NCBI GenBank assembly: GCA_002067325.1
Contig: MVQY01000038.1
Span: 1 to 48,106, forward strand
DNA length: 48,106 nt
Direction of reading: 5' to 3'
From: Methanobacterium sp. PtaU1.Bin097
Lineage (GTDB): Archaea; Methanobacteriota; Methanobacteria; Methanobacteriales; Methanobacteriaceae
The translations under genes were made by a program, and so were the position numbers. Below the pieces are notes generated by a model, which worked only from the letters and a program-made list of their open reading frames with translations, was not told the DNA's origin and ran no database searches. Below, piece by piece: positions 8,074 through 16,330 of this stretch; the stretch's first letter is position 1, and the number at the start of each line of letters is the position of its first letter.

Positions 8074-8562
8074 TTAAACATACATACTGTCAGAAACTGC
8101 TCCATCCCCTTCGTCACCCATACCAAATTTTTGCTGTATCTTCCATACACACTGTATTTTCGCCCGGAATATAGTTTTAATTACTGATATTAATCTGTCC
8201 TTACTTAAACCGTCGCCGTATATCTCTGAGGTGATTAAAAAACTTTCCAGGATGTTGTTTGGATGGGACAGCTGGAAGTCAACGTCTTTACTGTTCAGCA
8301 TATACCTTAAATCCCAGATAAAATCCTCTTTTTTTGAATCGGAGAGTAATTTCATCTCATCTGAATGTTCAGGGCTTACATTGGTAGCGCAACCAATCAC
8401 TATAAGATCGGAAGCTCCTTTTGGTTGAATGACATCCATTACATTTTCTTCTGGGTAATTGATTATGAAATGGAAATTGGTATTGTCGTCTGGGACTTTC
8501 TGCCTGAATATTCCTATATCAGAAAGCCATTTTTGCACTTTATCTTCAATTTTTTGGGCCAA
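8074..8562 (-). CDS. DUF2299 family protein beside the origin
   Basis: A cytoplasmic protein of about 163 residues. It resembles the DUF2299 family of archaeal proteins of unknown function: an alpha/beta N-terminal part with VQKWLSDIGIFRQKVPDD and FHFIINYPEE, and a helical C-terminal half ending in VWKIQQKFG. Start choice: the frame can begin with a GTG at 8571, but that GTG is part of the Shine-Dalgarno AGGTGAT, so the TTG at 8562 (MAQKIEDK) is better placed. It lies between oriC and cbiB and is divergent from cbiB. Its position beside the origin seems conserved in Methanobacteriales (from memory), which hints at a link to replication, but nothing in the protein shows this. Confidence 0.75.
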   Translation of the reverse strand: MAQKIEDKVQKWLSDIGIFRQKVPDDNTNFHFIINYPEENVMDVIQPKGASDLIVIGCATNVSPEHSDEMKLLSDSKKEDFIWDLRYMLNSKDVDFQLSHPNNILESFLITSEIYGDGLSKDRLISVIKTIFRAKIQCVWKIQQKFGMGDEGDGAVSDSMYV

Positions 8563-8671
8563 ATAAATCACCTATAGTTTTTTGTTAAATTATCTTATGC
8601 TGGACTATTAAAGTTTTTATCTATTGATTCAATCGGAAACTAATTAATAAACCACAGAGAAAATCTGAAAT

Positions 8672-9592
8672 ATGGAACTTTTATCTGTAATCCTCCTGGC
8701 CATTATTTTGGATCTGCTCTGGGGCGAGCCACCGTCTTCTATACACCCTGTGGTTCTTATGGGGAGATTAATTGACTTTTTAAAACCTCACCTACTAAGA
8801 TATAGAAATAAAAGTTCGGGGATCATTTTAACCGTGATTCTACTGGCAGTATTTACCATTCCCCTGTACTTCATACTCCAGTTATTACAATTTAGTGTAA
8901 TAATCTACGTGCTGGTCGCCATTTTTATATTATTTACCACCTTCGCGATTAAAGGCCTCACCGATTCCGTAAAAAAGGTAAAGCAACAATTAAATGAGGA
9001 TATTAACCTGGCCAGGCAATCAGTCTCTCACTTGGTTAGCAGGGATACTACTGATCTTTCAAAGGAAGGATTAGCATCAGCTGCTGTGGAAAGTTTGACA
9101 GAAAACATCACCGATTCGGTTATATCCCCTTTATTTTACACTTTCTTTTTAGGTGTTCCTGGTGCTATGGCTTATCGGGTTATAAATACACTGGATGCTA
9201 TGGTTGGTTATAAAGACGAAATAAACAAGGATATTGGCTGGTTCCCGGCGAAACTAGATGACATAGCTAATTATATACCGGCACGACTCACAGGTATCCT
9301 TATGGTCGCCTCAGCTGCATTTATGGGCCTGGACTGGAGAAATTCTTACAGAACCATGATTGGAGAGGCCCGGAAAACTCCCAGTCCTAATTCCGGCTAC
9401 CCCATGGCTGCTGCAGCAGGTGCACTGGGAGTACGGCTGGAGAAAAAGGGAGTTTACACCATTGGTGAGGGAAAAAACCCGTTAAACCCGGAAATAATAG
9501 AACAGGCGATTTTACTATCTCAGATTACCATAATATTTTTCCTGGTTATCTCCTTTATCATATATTCTGGTGTAATAATTGTTATAACCTGA
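8672..9592 (+). CDS. cbiB: Adenosylcobinamide-phosphate synthase CbiB
   Basis: A 306-residue polytopic membrane protein of the CbiB/CobD family, which attaches the aminopropanol arm to adenosylcobyric acid. It begins with the family's LDLLWGEPPSSIHPVVLMG segment, followed by hydrophobic helices at about 45-62 and 70-92. It contains the conserved ESLTENITDSVISPLFY and MVGYKDE motifs, and a late SPNSGYPMAAAAGALGVRLEK motif before a final membrane helix. It is full length. A divergent promoter region of about 100 bases is shared with DUF2299. An AT-rich palindrome follows at 9619. Confidence 0.93.
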   Translation: MELLSVILLAIILDLLWGEPPSSIHPVVLMGRLIDFLKPHLLRYRNKSSGIILTVILLAVFTIPLYFILQLLQFSVIIYVLVAIFILFTTFAIKGLTDSVKKVKQQLNEDINLARQSVSHLVSRDTTDLSKEGLASAAVESLTENITDSVISPLFYTFFLGVPGAMAYRVINTLDAMVGYKDEINKDIGWFPAKLDDIANYIPARLTGILMVASAAFMGLDWRNSYRTMIGEARKTPSPNSGYPMAAAAGALGVRLEKKGVYTIGEGKNPLNPEIIEQAILLSQITIIFFLVISFIIYSGVIIVIT

Positions 9593-9618
9593 AATGCTCT
9601 ATTATAATATAGAATACC

Positions 9619-9638
9619 TTATTATAAAATTATAATAA
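9619..9638. terminator. AT-rich inverted repeat after cbiB
   Basis: TTATTATAA at 9619-9627 and TTATAATAA at 9630-9638 form a perfect 9-base stem with a 2-base loop, 27 bases after the cbiB stop. It may mark the transcript end. Pure A/T composition makes chance formation possible. Confidence 0.3.
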
Positions 9639-9797
9639 AGTATATATTACTCTAAGTCAACTATTCACAAAAATCACAGTAAATTGATGATTTATGGACT
9701 GAAAAAGTAAATTCACAAAACAATCTAATACTATGTATAAGCTGATATTGTATATCCACTAGAATCTCCACCAAAAATTCTAAACGAAGGGCATAAT

Positions 9798-10841
9798 ATG
9801 AAGTTAGCCATCATCACCTTAACGTTACAGGGAGAAAAATTGGCCAGAGAGTTGAGCCACAAACTGGAAGATGACCCCACAGTTTTAAAGGTTGACCTTT
9901 ACCATAAGCAGGTTAAAACCACGTTGCAGGATATTTTCCATAAATACGACTGTATATTGGGGATCATGGCCTCAGGAATAATGATTAGAAGTATCTGCCC
10001 CATTATTAAGGATAAAATCAGAGATCCGGCTATTTTGGTCATGGATGAGAAGGCAGGATACGTTATAAGCATATTATCCGGACACCTTGGGGGTGGAAAC
10101 AGTTTCACGGAGAAAATAGCGGGGCTTACAGGGGCCGAACCAGTGATAACTACGTCAACCGACGTGAATGGTAAGATAGGCATCGATGCACTGGCTCGTA
10201 AATATTTCATGCAAGTGGATAATCCTTCCAATATTTTAAAGATAAATAAGGCTTTAGTAAGGGATGAAAATGTTGAGTTACAGGTCCCGCAACGGTTTGA
10301 GTATTTATTTAAGGATGAATTGGTGAAAAATTCATATAATCAGGTCACGTCATTAGATAATGGACATGTTATATCTTCAAATAAGATTGAAGCCTCTTTT
10401 AAGGATACAAAAATTACCCTTACACCTGAGAAAATAGTACTTGGCATCGGAGCCCGTAAAGGAGTCTCCCGGGAGACAGTGTTATCCGCTGCCCGACAGG
10501 CCTGCATTGATCTGGACATACCACTGAAGAGAATCGATCTAATGGCTACAGCAGAACCAAAAAAGGATGAAACCGGGATACTGGAAGCAGCAGAGGAACT
10601 GGGATTGGAGTTAGAGGTGTTCTCCCTGGACCAGCTGAAGGAATTCCTGGACCAGTCTAAGGATTTTCTTCAAGGGGAAATATCTGAATCACCCTTTGTA
10701 ATGAGGACCTTCGGTGTGCCCGGTATATGTGAACCAGCCGCCCTTTTTGCTGCTGGCAAACAGGCGAGATTGTTATATAGAAAAACTAGTTTTAATAAAG
10801 TTACGATTGCAGTAGCGGTTTCTGATTCTTCCTACCACTAA
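9798..10841 (+). CDS. cbiG: Cobalt-precorrin-5A hydrolase CbiG
   Basis: A 347-residue enzyme that opens the ring-A lactone of cobalt-precorrin-5A in anaerobic cobalamin synthesis. The N-terminal domain has GIMASGIMIRSICPIIKDK, a VISILSGHLGGGN motif and VITTSTDVNGKIGIDALA. The C-terminal domain (from about 215) has the signature LGIGARKGVSRETVL, a TAEPKKDETGILEAA stretch and the late GVPGICEPAALFAAG. The ATG follows CGAAGGGC. It is separate from cbiB by 205 bases of AT-rich sequence. Its last codons, stop included, are repeated 21 bases downstream (see repeat at 10831). Confidence 0.95.
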   Translation: MKLAIITLTLQGEKLARELSHKLEDDPTVLKVDLYHKQVKTTLQDIFHKYDCILGIMASGIMIRSICPIIKDKIRDPAILVMDEKAGYVISILSGHLGGGNSFTEKIAGLTGAEPVITTSTDVNGKIGIDALARKYFMQVDNPSNILKINKALVRDENVELQVPQRFEYLFKDELVKNSYNQVTSLDNGHVISSNKIEASFKDTKITLTPEKIVLGIGARKGVSRETVLSAARQACIDLDIPLKRIDLMATAEPKKDETGILEAAEELGLELEVFSLDQLKEFLDQSKDFLQGEISESPFVMRTFGVPGICEPAALFAAGKQARLLYRKTSFNKVTIAVAVSDSSYH

Positions 10842-10864
10842 AATTATTATTCTTACCACTAAAA
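10831..10864 (+). repeat. Direct repeat of the cbiG 3' end
   Basis: CCTACCACTAAAA at 10831-10843, spanning the cbiG stop, recurs as CTTACCACTAAAA at 10852-10864 (12 of 13 identical, 21 bases apart). The copy therefore places a second TAA in the same frame. It is one of several gene-end duplications in this window. Confidence 0.7.
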
Positions 10865-11071
10865 AATAATTATTTTACAAGTTTTTTCATATTAAAAATA
10901 ATGGGAATAAATATTATAAATCAAATCTGTAACATAATAAAGTTGGAAAAATTAGGTTATTTTATAGTTTTTACAAAAATTGATAATGGTTTTATAATAT
11001 CAAAATAAAGCATTAGATTAACAATTTTTTGTTCACCAACTTAATAGAATTGTAATTCGGAGGAAGTATTT

Positions 11072-11332
11072 ATGAGTAATGAAGAAACATTTGAACGTTG
11101 CAATCAAATATTACAACATATTATGGAAGACACCAGTGTCCCACGAAACATCAGGCGGGCTGCAGAAAAATCCAAGGATATCCTGGCTAATAAGGATGAA
11201 GAAGACACTATAAAGGCTAGTACAGTAATTTCTATACTGGATGAGATAAGTAATGATCCTAACATACCCATCCATGCTCGAACACTCATATGGAACGCTT
11301 TAAGCGAGCTAGAATCTGTTCGAGAACAATGA
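11072..11332 (+). CDS. UPF0147 family protein
   Basis: An 86-residue, all-helical acidic protein matching the archaeal UPF0147 family, whose function is unknown. Conserved features seen are QILQHIMEDTSVPRNIRRAA in the first half and ISNDPNIPIHARTLIWNALS in the second, two similar helix-'P-x-x-x-R'-helix units. A strong GGAGG at 11059-11063 precedes the ATG. It is monocistronic, flanked by AT-rich spacers, and converges with the aldolase gene. Confidence 0.85.
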   Translation: MSNEETFERCNQILQHIMEDTSVPRNIRRAAEKSKDILANKDEEDTIKASTVISILDEISNDPNIPIHARTLIWNALSELESVREQ

Positions 11333-11394
11333 ATTTATTTTTTCAATTTTTTAATCAGAAATAACATCTTTTTTAATTTAAAGAGTAACTTTCT

Positions 11395-11449
11395 AAATTT
11401 TTATTTACTATCAAAGACTTGTAAATTTTATTTTCTACCCAGGACTTGT
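11395..11449. repeat. Tandem duplication of the aldolase gene 3' end
   Basis: Two abutting units, 11423-11449 (27 bases, containing the last codons and stop of the minus-strand aldolase) and 11395-11422 (28 bases), share roughly three quarters of their bases. Read on the minus strand, the gene ends caa-gtc-ctg-ggt-aga-aaa-taa and the copy reads caa-gtc-ttt-gat-agt-aaa-taa, so even the stop is repeated. Confidence 0.65.
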
Positions 11450-12027
11450 ATTACAAACCCTGTTTTGGCACTGCTTTCTGTGAACTCGGCCAGAAGAACA
11501 GCCTCAAAAATATCTGGACCCACAGTAACCACACCATGATTTCTTAAAAGCAGCACATCCTCATTTATCAAACCATCAGATGCTGATTCAACCAAATCTA
11601 TGGAACCAGGGACGGTGTATTCTATCTCTGCTATATAAGGCGCCTTAATTTCTCCGAAACCTTCAAACCGGGGGATTTTTTTATCTGTAAATGAGAATCC
11701 TGTGGCGTATGGTGGATGGGTGTGTACTATTGCCTCTACATCTTCCCTTTTCCGGTAGATTTCCAAGTGCATACCAGTTTCAGAAGAAGGTTCACCATCA
11801 CCTTCCATTTTTTCCCCATCTAAATCTGTAACTATCAAGTTTCCAAGGGTAACATCCCTTAAGGACACGCCGCTGGGGGTTATTAAAATTAATGGATCAT
11901 CATCAACCTCCTCAGGTACATCCACATTATTCGATGTATCAGGGATATTCCATACTTTCATGCTGATATTCCCGGATCTACCTGGCGTCAGTCCTTTTTG
12001 ATAGATATAATGAGCCACCTCTGCCAA
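11428..12027 (-). CDS. Class II aldolase/adducin family protein (fuculose-phosphate aldolase-like)
   Basis: About 199 residues. The signature GLTPGRSGNISMK near the N-terminus binds the substrate phosphate. The zinc ligands are expected in VHTHPPYATGFS (two His) and LLRNHGVVTVG (His). A catalytic Glu is expected in the SSETGMHLEIYRK segment. Members cleave sugar phosphates to dihydroxyacetone phosphate and an aldehyde, and the physiological substrate here is unknown. There is no ATG or GTG start. TTG at 12027 opens the longest standard frame but lacks a Shine-Dalgarno. An ATT at 12051-12049 has AAGGGGG six bases upstream and would restore a full first helix, so the true start may be ATT at 12051. 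Confidence 0.85.
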   Translation of the reverse strand: MAEVAHYIYQKGLTPGRSGNISMKVWNIPDTSNNVDVPEEVDDDPLILITPSGVSLRDVTLGNLIVTDLDGEKMEGDGEPSSETGMHLEIYRKREDVEAIVHTHPPYATGFSFTDKKIPRFEGFGEIKAPYIAEIEYTVPGSIDLVESASDGLINEDVLLLRNHGVVTVGPDIFEAVLLAEFTESSAKTGFVIQVLGRK

Positions 12028-12120
12028 CTGTTTTTTAGCTTTATTTAGAATAGAATACCCCCTTATTATTCATTTATCCTCTTATTATCATTTTATAATT
12101 ATAAATTAAATTATCCGGTT

Positions 12121-12173
12121 TTAATTGAACTCAAGGTATTTAATTAGACTCAATTTATTAATTGAACTTCAAG
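12121..12173. repeat. Triplicated 3' end of the DP1 gene
   Basis: TTAATTGAACTTCAAG at 12158-12173 (the minus-strand end and stop of DP1) recurs as TTAATTAGACTCAA at 12140-12153 and TTAATTGAACTCAAG at 12121-12135, spaced 18-19 bases. All copies retain the TTA that is TAA on the coding strand. Confidence 0.65.
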
Positions 12174-13867
12174 ATCTTCATGGTCCCCTGATTCAACACT
12201 GGAACCTGTGCAACGGTGGGCACGATGTTATATATCTTCTGGAACTCGGTCTGGGACTGGAAAGTGCCGCTGTTTACCAGGTGGATTCCTTTGTACTTCT
12301 TATAAGAATTGATATGCACGTGTCCGGTGTGGAGGACATCAGGCACTTCTTCAATCACCATATGGTCTTCAACCTCACTGGCCAGCGGGGTTCTCTCACC
12401 ATAGATAGGGGCCAAATGCCTTTTTTCCAGGAGTTCTTTCATTATAATATCCGTATTCTGGTGACTCATACCCTTAACGGTCATGGCAAAGTCGTCAAAG
12501 CTCCGGCCATGGTAGATCAGTACGTTAATCCCATCTAAACCGACCATGGACGGGTTACTTGCAAATTTCACGTTCTTAAGTTTGTATAGGTCTCCAGCGT
12601 ATTCTTCTGGAATGGCTGGTTGAGGCTCTGCTAGACGTCCTGCGTCGTGGTTTCCAGGGGTGATTATGATCTGTACATCATCTATCTCTCCGAAGAGCCG
12701 GGCAGCTTCCTCGTACTGTTTATAAATATCTTTGATGGTGAGTTCCTTATCTTGATGGGGATAGACTCCGATTCCATCTACGATATCTCCCGCTACTATC
12801 AGGTAGCGTACGTTGCTGGCTATTTCCTGCTGTTCTTCATCACCGAATTCCCCGTTTATCCATTTGATGAACCGGTTGAAAGCATCGCCCTGGAAAGTGG
12901 AACTTCCTATGTGGGTGTCGGATAGAAAGACCATGGAGAAATCCATCTCTTTTTCGTCTATACGGGGTGTACCTGGATTAATAAGCTGGGATGCCATTAT
13001 CAGGCTTCCCTTTCTGGTGCCTACCACCCCCAGCACTTCATCCTTAACCACCCGTTCTGCGTCTTCAAACAGGGAATGGTTCTCGTTATGGACCAGCACA
13101 CTGGCGGTTCCGGTTTCATCTTCCACTTCGATGAGTTTATGGTTATTTTTAGTGTTCCTCACGTTGTTGACCATTCCAATAACGTTCACCACGTCCTGGA
13201 TGTTTTCAAGTTCCTGTATGGATTGGGGGCTTTTCAGGTCCTTTTTCCTATTTAACATATCCCTTAACTTATGATATCTGCTGCCGAAGTAGGCTGTGAA
13301 ATCCTTTATCTCTCCGTTAGTATAGGATTTCCGGCTGGAATCCTTTATTATCTCAACACCGTGGCTTTCACTCAGTTTACTTTGGTGTATTGGTTCGTAG
13401 TCGTCAGTTGTGGTCGTGATGTTATCGGTTTCAGTTGCATGGTTTGTGTTATCTGTTTCGGTTGTGTTATCGGTTTCAGTTGCCTGTGAGTCAGTACTGG
13501 TTTCTATGGCTCCGAAAGGGTCTGGTTCAAGAATATTATCAGTTGAAAAAGAGTCTGGTTCTGGGATACTTTCAGCACTTGGGATAGGAGCTGCTTGGAT
13601 GCTGCTTTCACTAGGAGGGCTGTTTTCGTGAGGGGAACTGCTTTCACCGTTGGAATTATCCTTCCCTATCCCTGGTTTACTATCTTCAAGATACTGTTCC
13701 ACCATTTCCCCGGTGAGAATCATTATATCTTCTCGTGGGAGGCCTAATCCGTGAATCAAGGATTCTGTAAATTTTAAAGCATTTTCCTGCTTTTTAATTT
13801 TCTGGTAGGCTGTGTCGTCCAGTAAAACTTCAGCTTCTACGAATTTGTTGATGATGGTCTCGTACAT
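12158..13867 (-). CDS. polB: DNA polymerase D small subunit DP1 (exonuclease subunit)
   Basis: About 569 residues. DP1 is the proofreading 3'-5' exonuclease subunit of the archaeal replicative polymerase D. An OB-fold (about 215-300; VNVIGMVNN, ETGTASVLVHN) precedes a calcineurin-like phosphoesterase domain with the metal motifs FLSDTHIGS (about 315), VAGDIVDG, TPGNHDA, YHGR and HTGHVH. ATG 13867 (MYETIINK) is preferred to a TTG four codons upstream. Between residues about 70 and 170 lies a low-complexity linker rich in Ser, Pro, Thr, Glu, Asp and Asn with repeated TETDN units, so it is probably disordered. The large subunit DP2 is not in the window. It lies about 4 kb from oriC. Confidence 0.95.
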   Translation of the reverse strand: MYETIINKFVEAEVLLDDTAYQKIKKQENALKFTESLIHGLGLPREDIMILTGEMVEQYLEDSKPGIGKDNSNGESSSPHENSPPSESSIQAAPIPSAESIPEPDSFSTDNILEPDPFGAIETSTDSQATETDNTTETDNTNHATETDNITTTTDDYEPIHQSKLSESHGVEIIKDSSRKSYTNGEIKDFTAYFGSRYHKLRDMLNRKKDLKSPQSIQELENIQDVVNVIGMVNNVRNTKNNHKLIEVEDETGTASVLVHNENHSLFEDAERVVKDEVLGVVGTRKGSLIMASQLINPGTPRIDEKEMDFSMVFLSDTHIGSSTFQGDAFNRFIKWINGEFGDEEQQEIASNVRYLIVAGDIVDGIGVYPHQDKELTIKDIYKQYEEAARLFGEIDDVQIIITPGNHDAGRLAEPQPAIPEEYAGDLYKLKNVKFASNPSMVGLDGINVLIYHGRSFDDFAMTVKGMSHQNTDIIMKELLEKRHLAPIYGERTPLASEVEDHMVIEEVPDVLHTGHVHINSYKKYKGIHLVNSGTFQSQTEFQKIYNIVPTVAQVPVLNQGTMKILKFN

Positions 13868-14009
13868 GAAATATCCCAAAAGCTTTTATTTTATTTAGAT
13901 ACGTTATAATTATAATAGTTAACCTCACATCTCTGAAAATAACATAAAATTACAGAATCAGCAATTAATCTTTTTACGAAGGAAATTCAATTTATAAAAG
14001 GTGATATCA

Positions 14010-14531
14010 TTGAACAGTGCAGTTAAATACTTTTTACTTTTCATTTTATGCGTGGTGTTTTTTGAAGCAGGATTAATCAGTGCCAACACCATAGTCTCTG
14101 GGGAACCCCCAGATATAGGGAAATTGATAGATATGCAGTTGGATGGGATCAATTCCCTGATACACTTACTACAGGGGTCGCAAAACAGCACTCAGAAAGC
14201 CATAGACATCAACAATGAAAATGATGTAGCACAGGCTATCCAGAATAAGAGTGAGATGAATGGTGTTAATCTTCAATCTTTGTCGGCCCATACAAATGAA
14301 AGTACCAGAAACGAAAACATCACCGTTACCATCACTTTGATGGCTTATAAGACAACCACCACCAGCGGTAATAGTACTAATGGAAGTATCATCATCAAAC
14401 CAGATGAAACGTACAGCATAACTGCTACAGCCATTGGTAAAGTGGAAAGTGGTGGAATTACAGTGGATCTAAACAGCATAGTGATCACCACCGTCCGTAA
14501 ACTGTATAGTAACTCAGCAAACGGTACTTAA
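14010..14531 (+). CDS. Exported or membrane-anchored protein of unknown function
   Basis: About 173 residues. It starts with a short basic N-terminus and a hydrophobic core (YFLLFILCVVFFEAGLIS) that looks like a signal peptide ending near residue 26-29. The rest is hydrophilic, rich in Asn, Ser and Thr with several N-x-S/T sequons, and predicted beta-rich (ENITVTITLMAYKTTT, YSITATAIGKVESG). This fits a cell-surface protein. Start: GTG 14001 overlaps the Shine-Dalgarno AGGTGAT, so TTG 14010 is more likely. It sits 42 bases upstream of cbiH and could share its transcript. It is divergent from DP1. I do not recognise the family. Confidence 0.7.
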   Translation: MNSAVKYFLLFILCVVFFEAGLISANTIVSGEPPDIGKLIDMQLDGINSLIHLLQGSQNSTQKAIDINNENDVAQAIQNKSEMNGVNLQSLSAHTNESTRNENITVTITLMAYKTTTTSGNSTNGSIIIKPDETYSITATAIGKVESGGITVDLNSIVITTVRKLYSNSANGT

Positions 14532-14573
14532 AGATTCGATTTACACTTATTTCCATAAAAAGGTGAATCCAGG

Positions 14574-15638
14574 ATGATTAGTGTGGTGGGCATCGGCCCC
14601 TCCCGGGAAGACATGACCATACGGGCATTAAAGGCTATTGAAGAAGCAGATGTTATAATAGGCTATAAAGGTTATATTAAGCATATAAAAGACCTGGTGG
14701 AAGGAAAAGAAGTCCTCCCTAAGGGAATGGGGCAGGAATTGCTCCGAGTTGAACTGGCTGTGCGTGAAAGCCGGGAAGGTAAGAAGGTAGTCCTTGTATC
14801 CAGTGGAGATCCAGGGATTTTTGGAATGGCCAACGTCCTCTTCCAGTTGATGGGAAAGTATGAAGATGTGGAAGTAGAAGTTGTACCCGGGATATCGGCG
14901 GTTAACTTTGCAGCATCACTTCTAGGAGCCCCATTACATGATTTCGCGGTTATAAGCCTAAGTGATCTATTAACCCCCCTTTCTGAAATTAAATGTAAGA
15001 TAAAAAAGGCCTGTGAAGGAGATTTCGTCATTGCTTTCTACAATCCTCGAAGTAAAACCCGTAAAAAACCGTTTTCTGAAGCCATTAGTATCTTGCAGGA
15101 TGAGAAAAAACCATCCACACCAGTAGGCCTGGTTAAAGGGAAAAATGGTGGGACTGATGTTAGGATTACCTCCTTAGAAAAACTTCCCACTGAGCAAATC
15201 GATATGTCCACCATCATCATTGTGGGAAATAGCATGTCCTATGTGGAGGACGGCTGGATGGTAACCCCCAGGGGCTATATGGTGCCCTATCCTTTACATC
15301 CCCTGGCTATAGAGTTTTATGAGAAATACCTGGCCGGTGAAGGTGTTGAAGGCCCTAATTTAGGGTGTGAATATTATCCCTGCCATTACCACCCCCAGAA
15401 CTGTACCTTCTGTTACTGTCCGTTCTACCCATGTGGAGACCCGTCCACTGGGGGGCGTTGGATAAAAGAGAAGGGCGTATGGAGTTGTGAGGGTTGCACA
15501 TGGATACATGAAGATGAAACAGTTGAGTGCATACAGGCCAAGTTACCATCGATAGTGCAAAACATCGACGACCTTAAGGAAAAAAAGAAAGAGCTATTGA
15601 AATTAAGAAGGGAATGTATAAGGGGTAGTGAATGCTGA
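14574..15638 (+). CDS. cbiH: Cobalt-factor III C17-methyltransferase CbiH with C-terminal cysteine-rich domain
   Basis: A 354-residue protein. Residues 1 to about 240 are a tetrapyrrole methylase (VVGIGPSREDMTIRA at 4-18, SSGDPGIFGMANVLF, VVPGISAVNFAASLLGAPL, FYNPRSKTR), the CbiH/CobJ subgroup that methylates C17 with ring contraction. The remaining about 110 residues hold a cysteine-rich domain (CEYYPCHYH, CTFCYCPFYPCGD, WSCEGCTWIH) resembling the 'cysteine-rich small domain' family, a probable zinc- or iron-binding module. A lone CbiH is about 240 residues, so this is a fusion. The start follows AAAAGGTGAA. Whether the metal module affects catalysis or cobalt handling is unknown. Confidence 0.9.
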   Translation: MISVVGIGPSREDMTIRALKAIEEADVIIGYKGYIKHIKDLVEGKEVLPKGMGQELLRVELAVRESREGKKVVLVSSGDPGIFGMANVLFQLMGKYEDVEVEVVPGISAVNFAASLLGAPLHDFAVISLSDLLTPLSEIKCKIKKACEGDFVIAFYNPRSKTRKKPFSEAISILQDEKKPSTPVGLVKGKNGGTDVRITSLEKLPTEQIDMSTIIIVGNSMSYVEDGWMVTPRGYMVPYPLHPLAIEFYEKYLAGEGVEGPNLGCEYYPCHYHPQNCTFCYCPFYPCGDPSTGGRWIKEKGVWSCEGCTWIHEDETVECIQAKLPSIVQNIDDLKEKKKELLKLRRECIRGSEC

Positions 15639-15641
15639 GGG

Positions 15642-15656
15642 CATACTTGAAGTATG
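15642..15656. repeat. Near-perfect palindrome after cbiH
   Basis: CATACTT-G-AAGTATG: 7-base arms around one base, a few bases after the cbiH stop and before a T-rich run at 15664-15675. It could be a terminator stem or a protein site. Its centre ACTTGAA resembles the core of the origin boxes. Confidence 0.4.
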
Positions 15657-15716
15657 TGGGGTTAATTTTTTTATTGTAAAATAGGTTGATCTATTTCAAA
15701 ATCTGAACTAATCTAA

Positions 15717-16205
15717 TTATTTATTCCGTTCTTTTTTAATGGATTTTCGAAGTTCCACAGCATCTTTAAAGTTTTTATCCTTTAATATAGCTTCATCAAC
15801 TGAAATAAGAGCATTTTCATAGTTTTTAAGACCATAAAGACTTTTGGCACGTAGGTAGAGGGCGAATTTGAAGAAGTCATCATTTTTGTTTTCATACCTG
15901 GCCAGGAAAAAGTCGAAAACCTTCCTGGCTTCTTTGTATTCTTCCATCAGCAGAAGAACATAACCTTTATTGTACCAGGCAAGGTTGTCACCAGCATCCA
16001 GTTTAATGACCTTTTCAAAGGATTTCAAAGCCGGAAGATATTCCTCTTTTTCCATGTAAGCTATCCCTTTACAGCTCCAGGCTGGTTTATACTTCTCATC
16101 AATTTTAATAACCATATCCAGGAGTTGTAGGGATTTATCGTACTCCTTCTTCTGTAAAAGTTCAAAGGCCTTTTTATAGTACAATTCCACGTCTTTGCCG
16201 GGCAT
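15717..16205 (-). CDS. Tetratricopeptide repeat protein
   Basis: A 162-residue protein consisting almost entirely of TPR helix pairs, for example YDKSLQLLDMVIKIDEKYKP, YLPALKSFEKVIKLDAGDN and YVLLLMEEYKEARKVFDFF, with the usual Ala/Gly/Pro positions. Such proteins are scaffolds for protein-protein contacts. No catalytic domain is present and the partner is unknown. The start ATG is preceded by GGTGGTGAGGGG. It is convergent with cbiH. Confidence 0.85.
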   Translation of the reverse strand: MPGKDVELYYKKAFELLQKKEYDKSLQLLDMVIKIDEKYKPAWSCKGIAYMEKEEYLPALKSFEKVIKLDAGDNLAWYNKGYVLLLMEEYKEARKVFDFFLARYENKNDDFFKFALYLRAKSLYGLKNYENALISVDEAILKDKNFKDAVELRKSIKKERNK

Positions 16206-16330
16206 TTACCCCTCACCACCTTTATCTCATAGTATGTTTGACAATTATTCTTTTCAACAATACTAATATACATGGAGTATTTTATTTTTTTAATTCATAA
16301 AATCTAAAAATCCAGGAATTCATATTATGA

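Noticed and set aside
8231..8577. Plus-strand ORFs of 65-70 residues over DUF2299
   Set aside because: They are antisense to a conserved gene, lack ribosome sites and have unusual composition.
8572..8671. Cobalamin riboswitch upstream of cbiB
   Set aside because: The 100-base spacer lacks the conserved B12-box and G/C-rich helices; the same holds for the spacers before cbiG, cbiH and cbiL.
13271..13631. Plus-strand Val/Ser-rich ORFs that look like repetitive proteins
   Set aside because: They are antisense reading of the TETDN-type linker of DP1.
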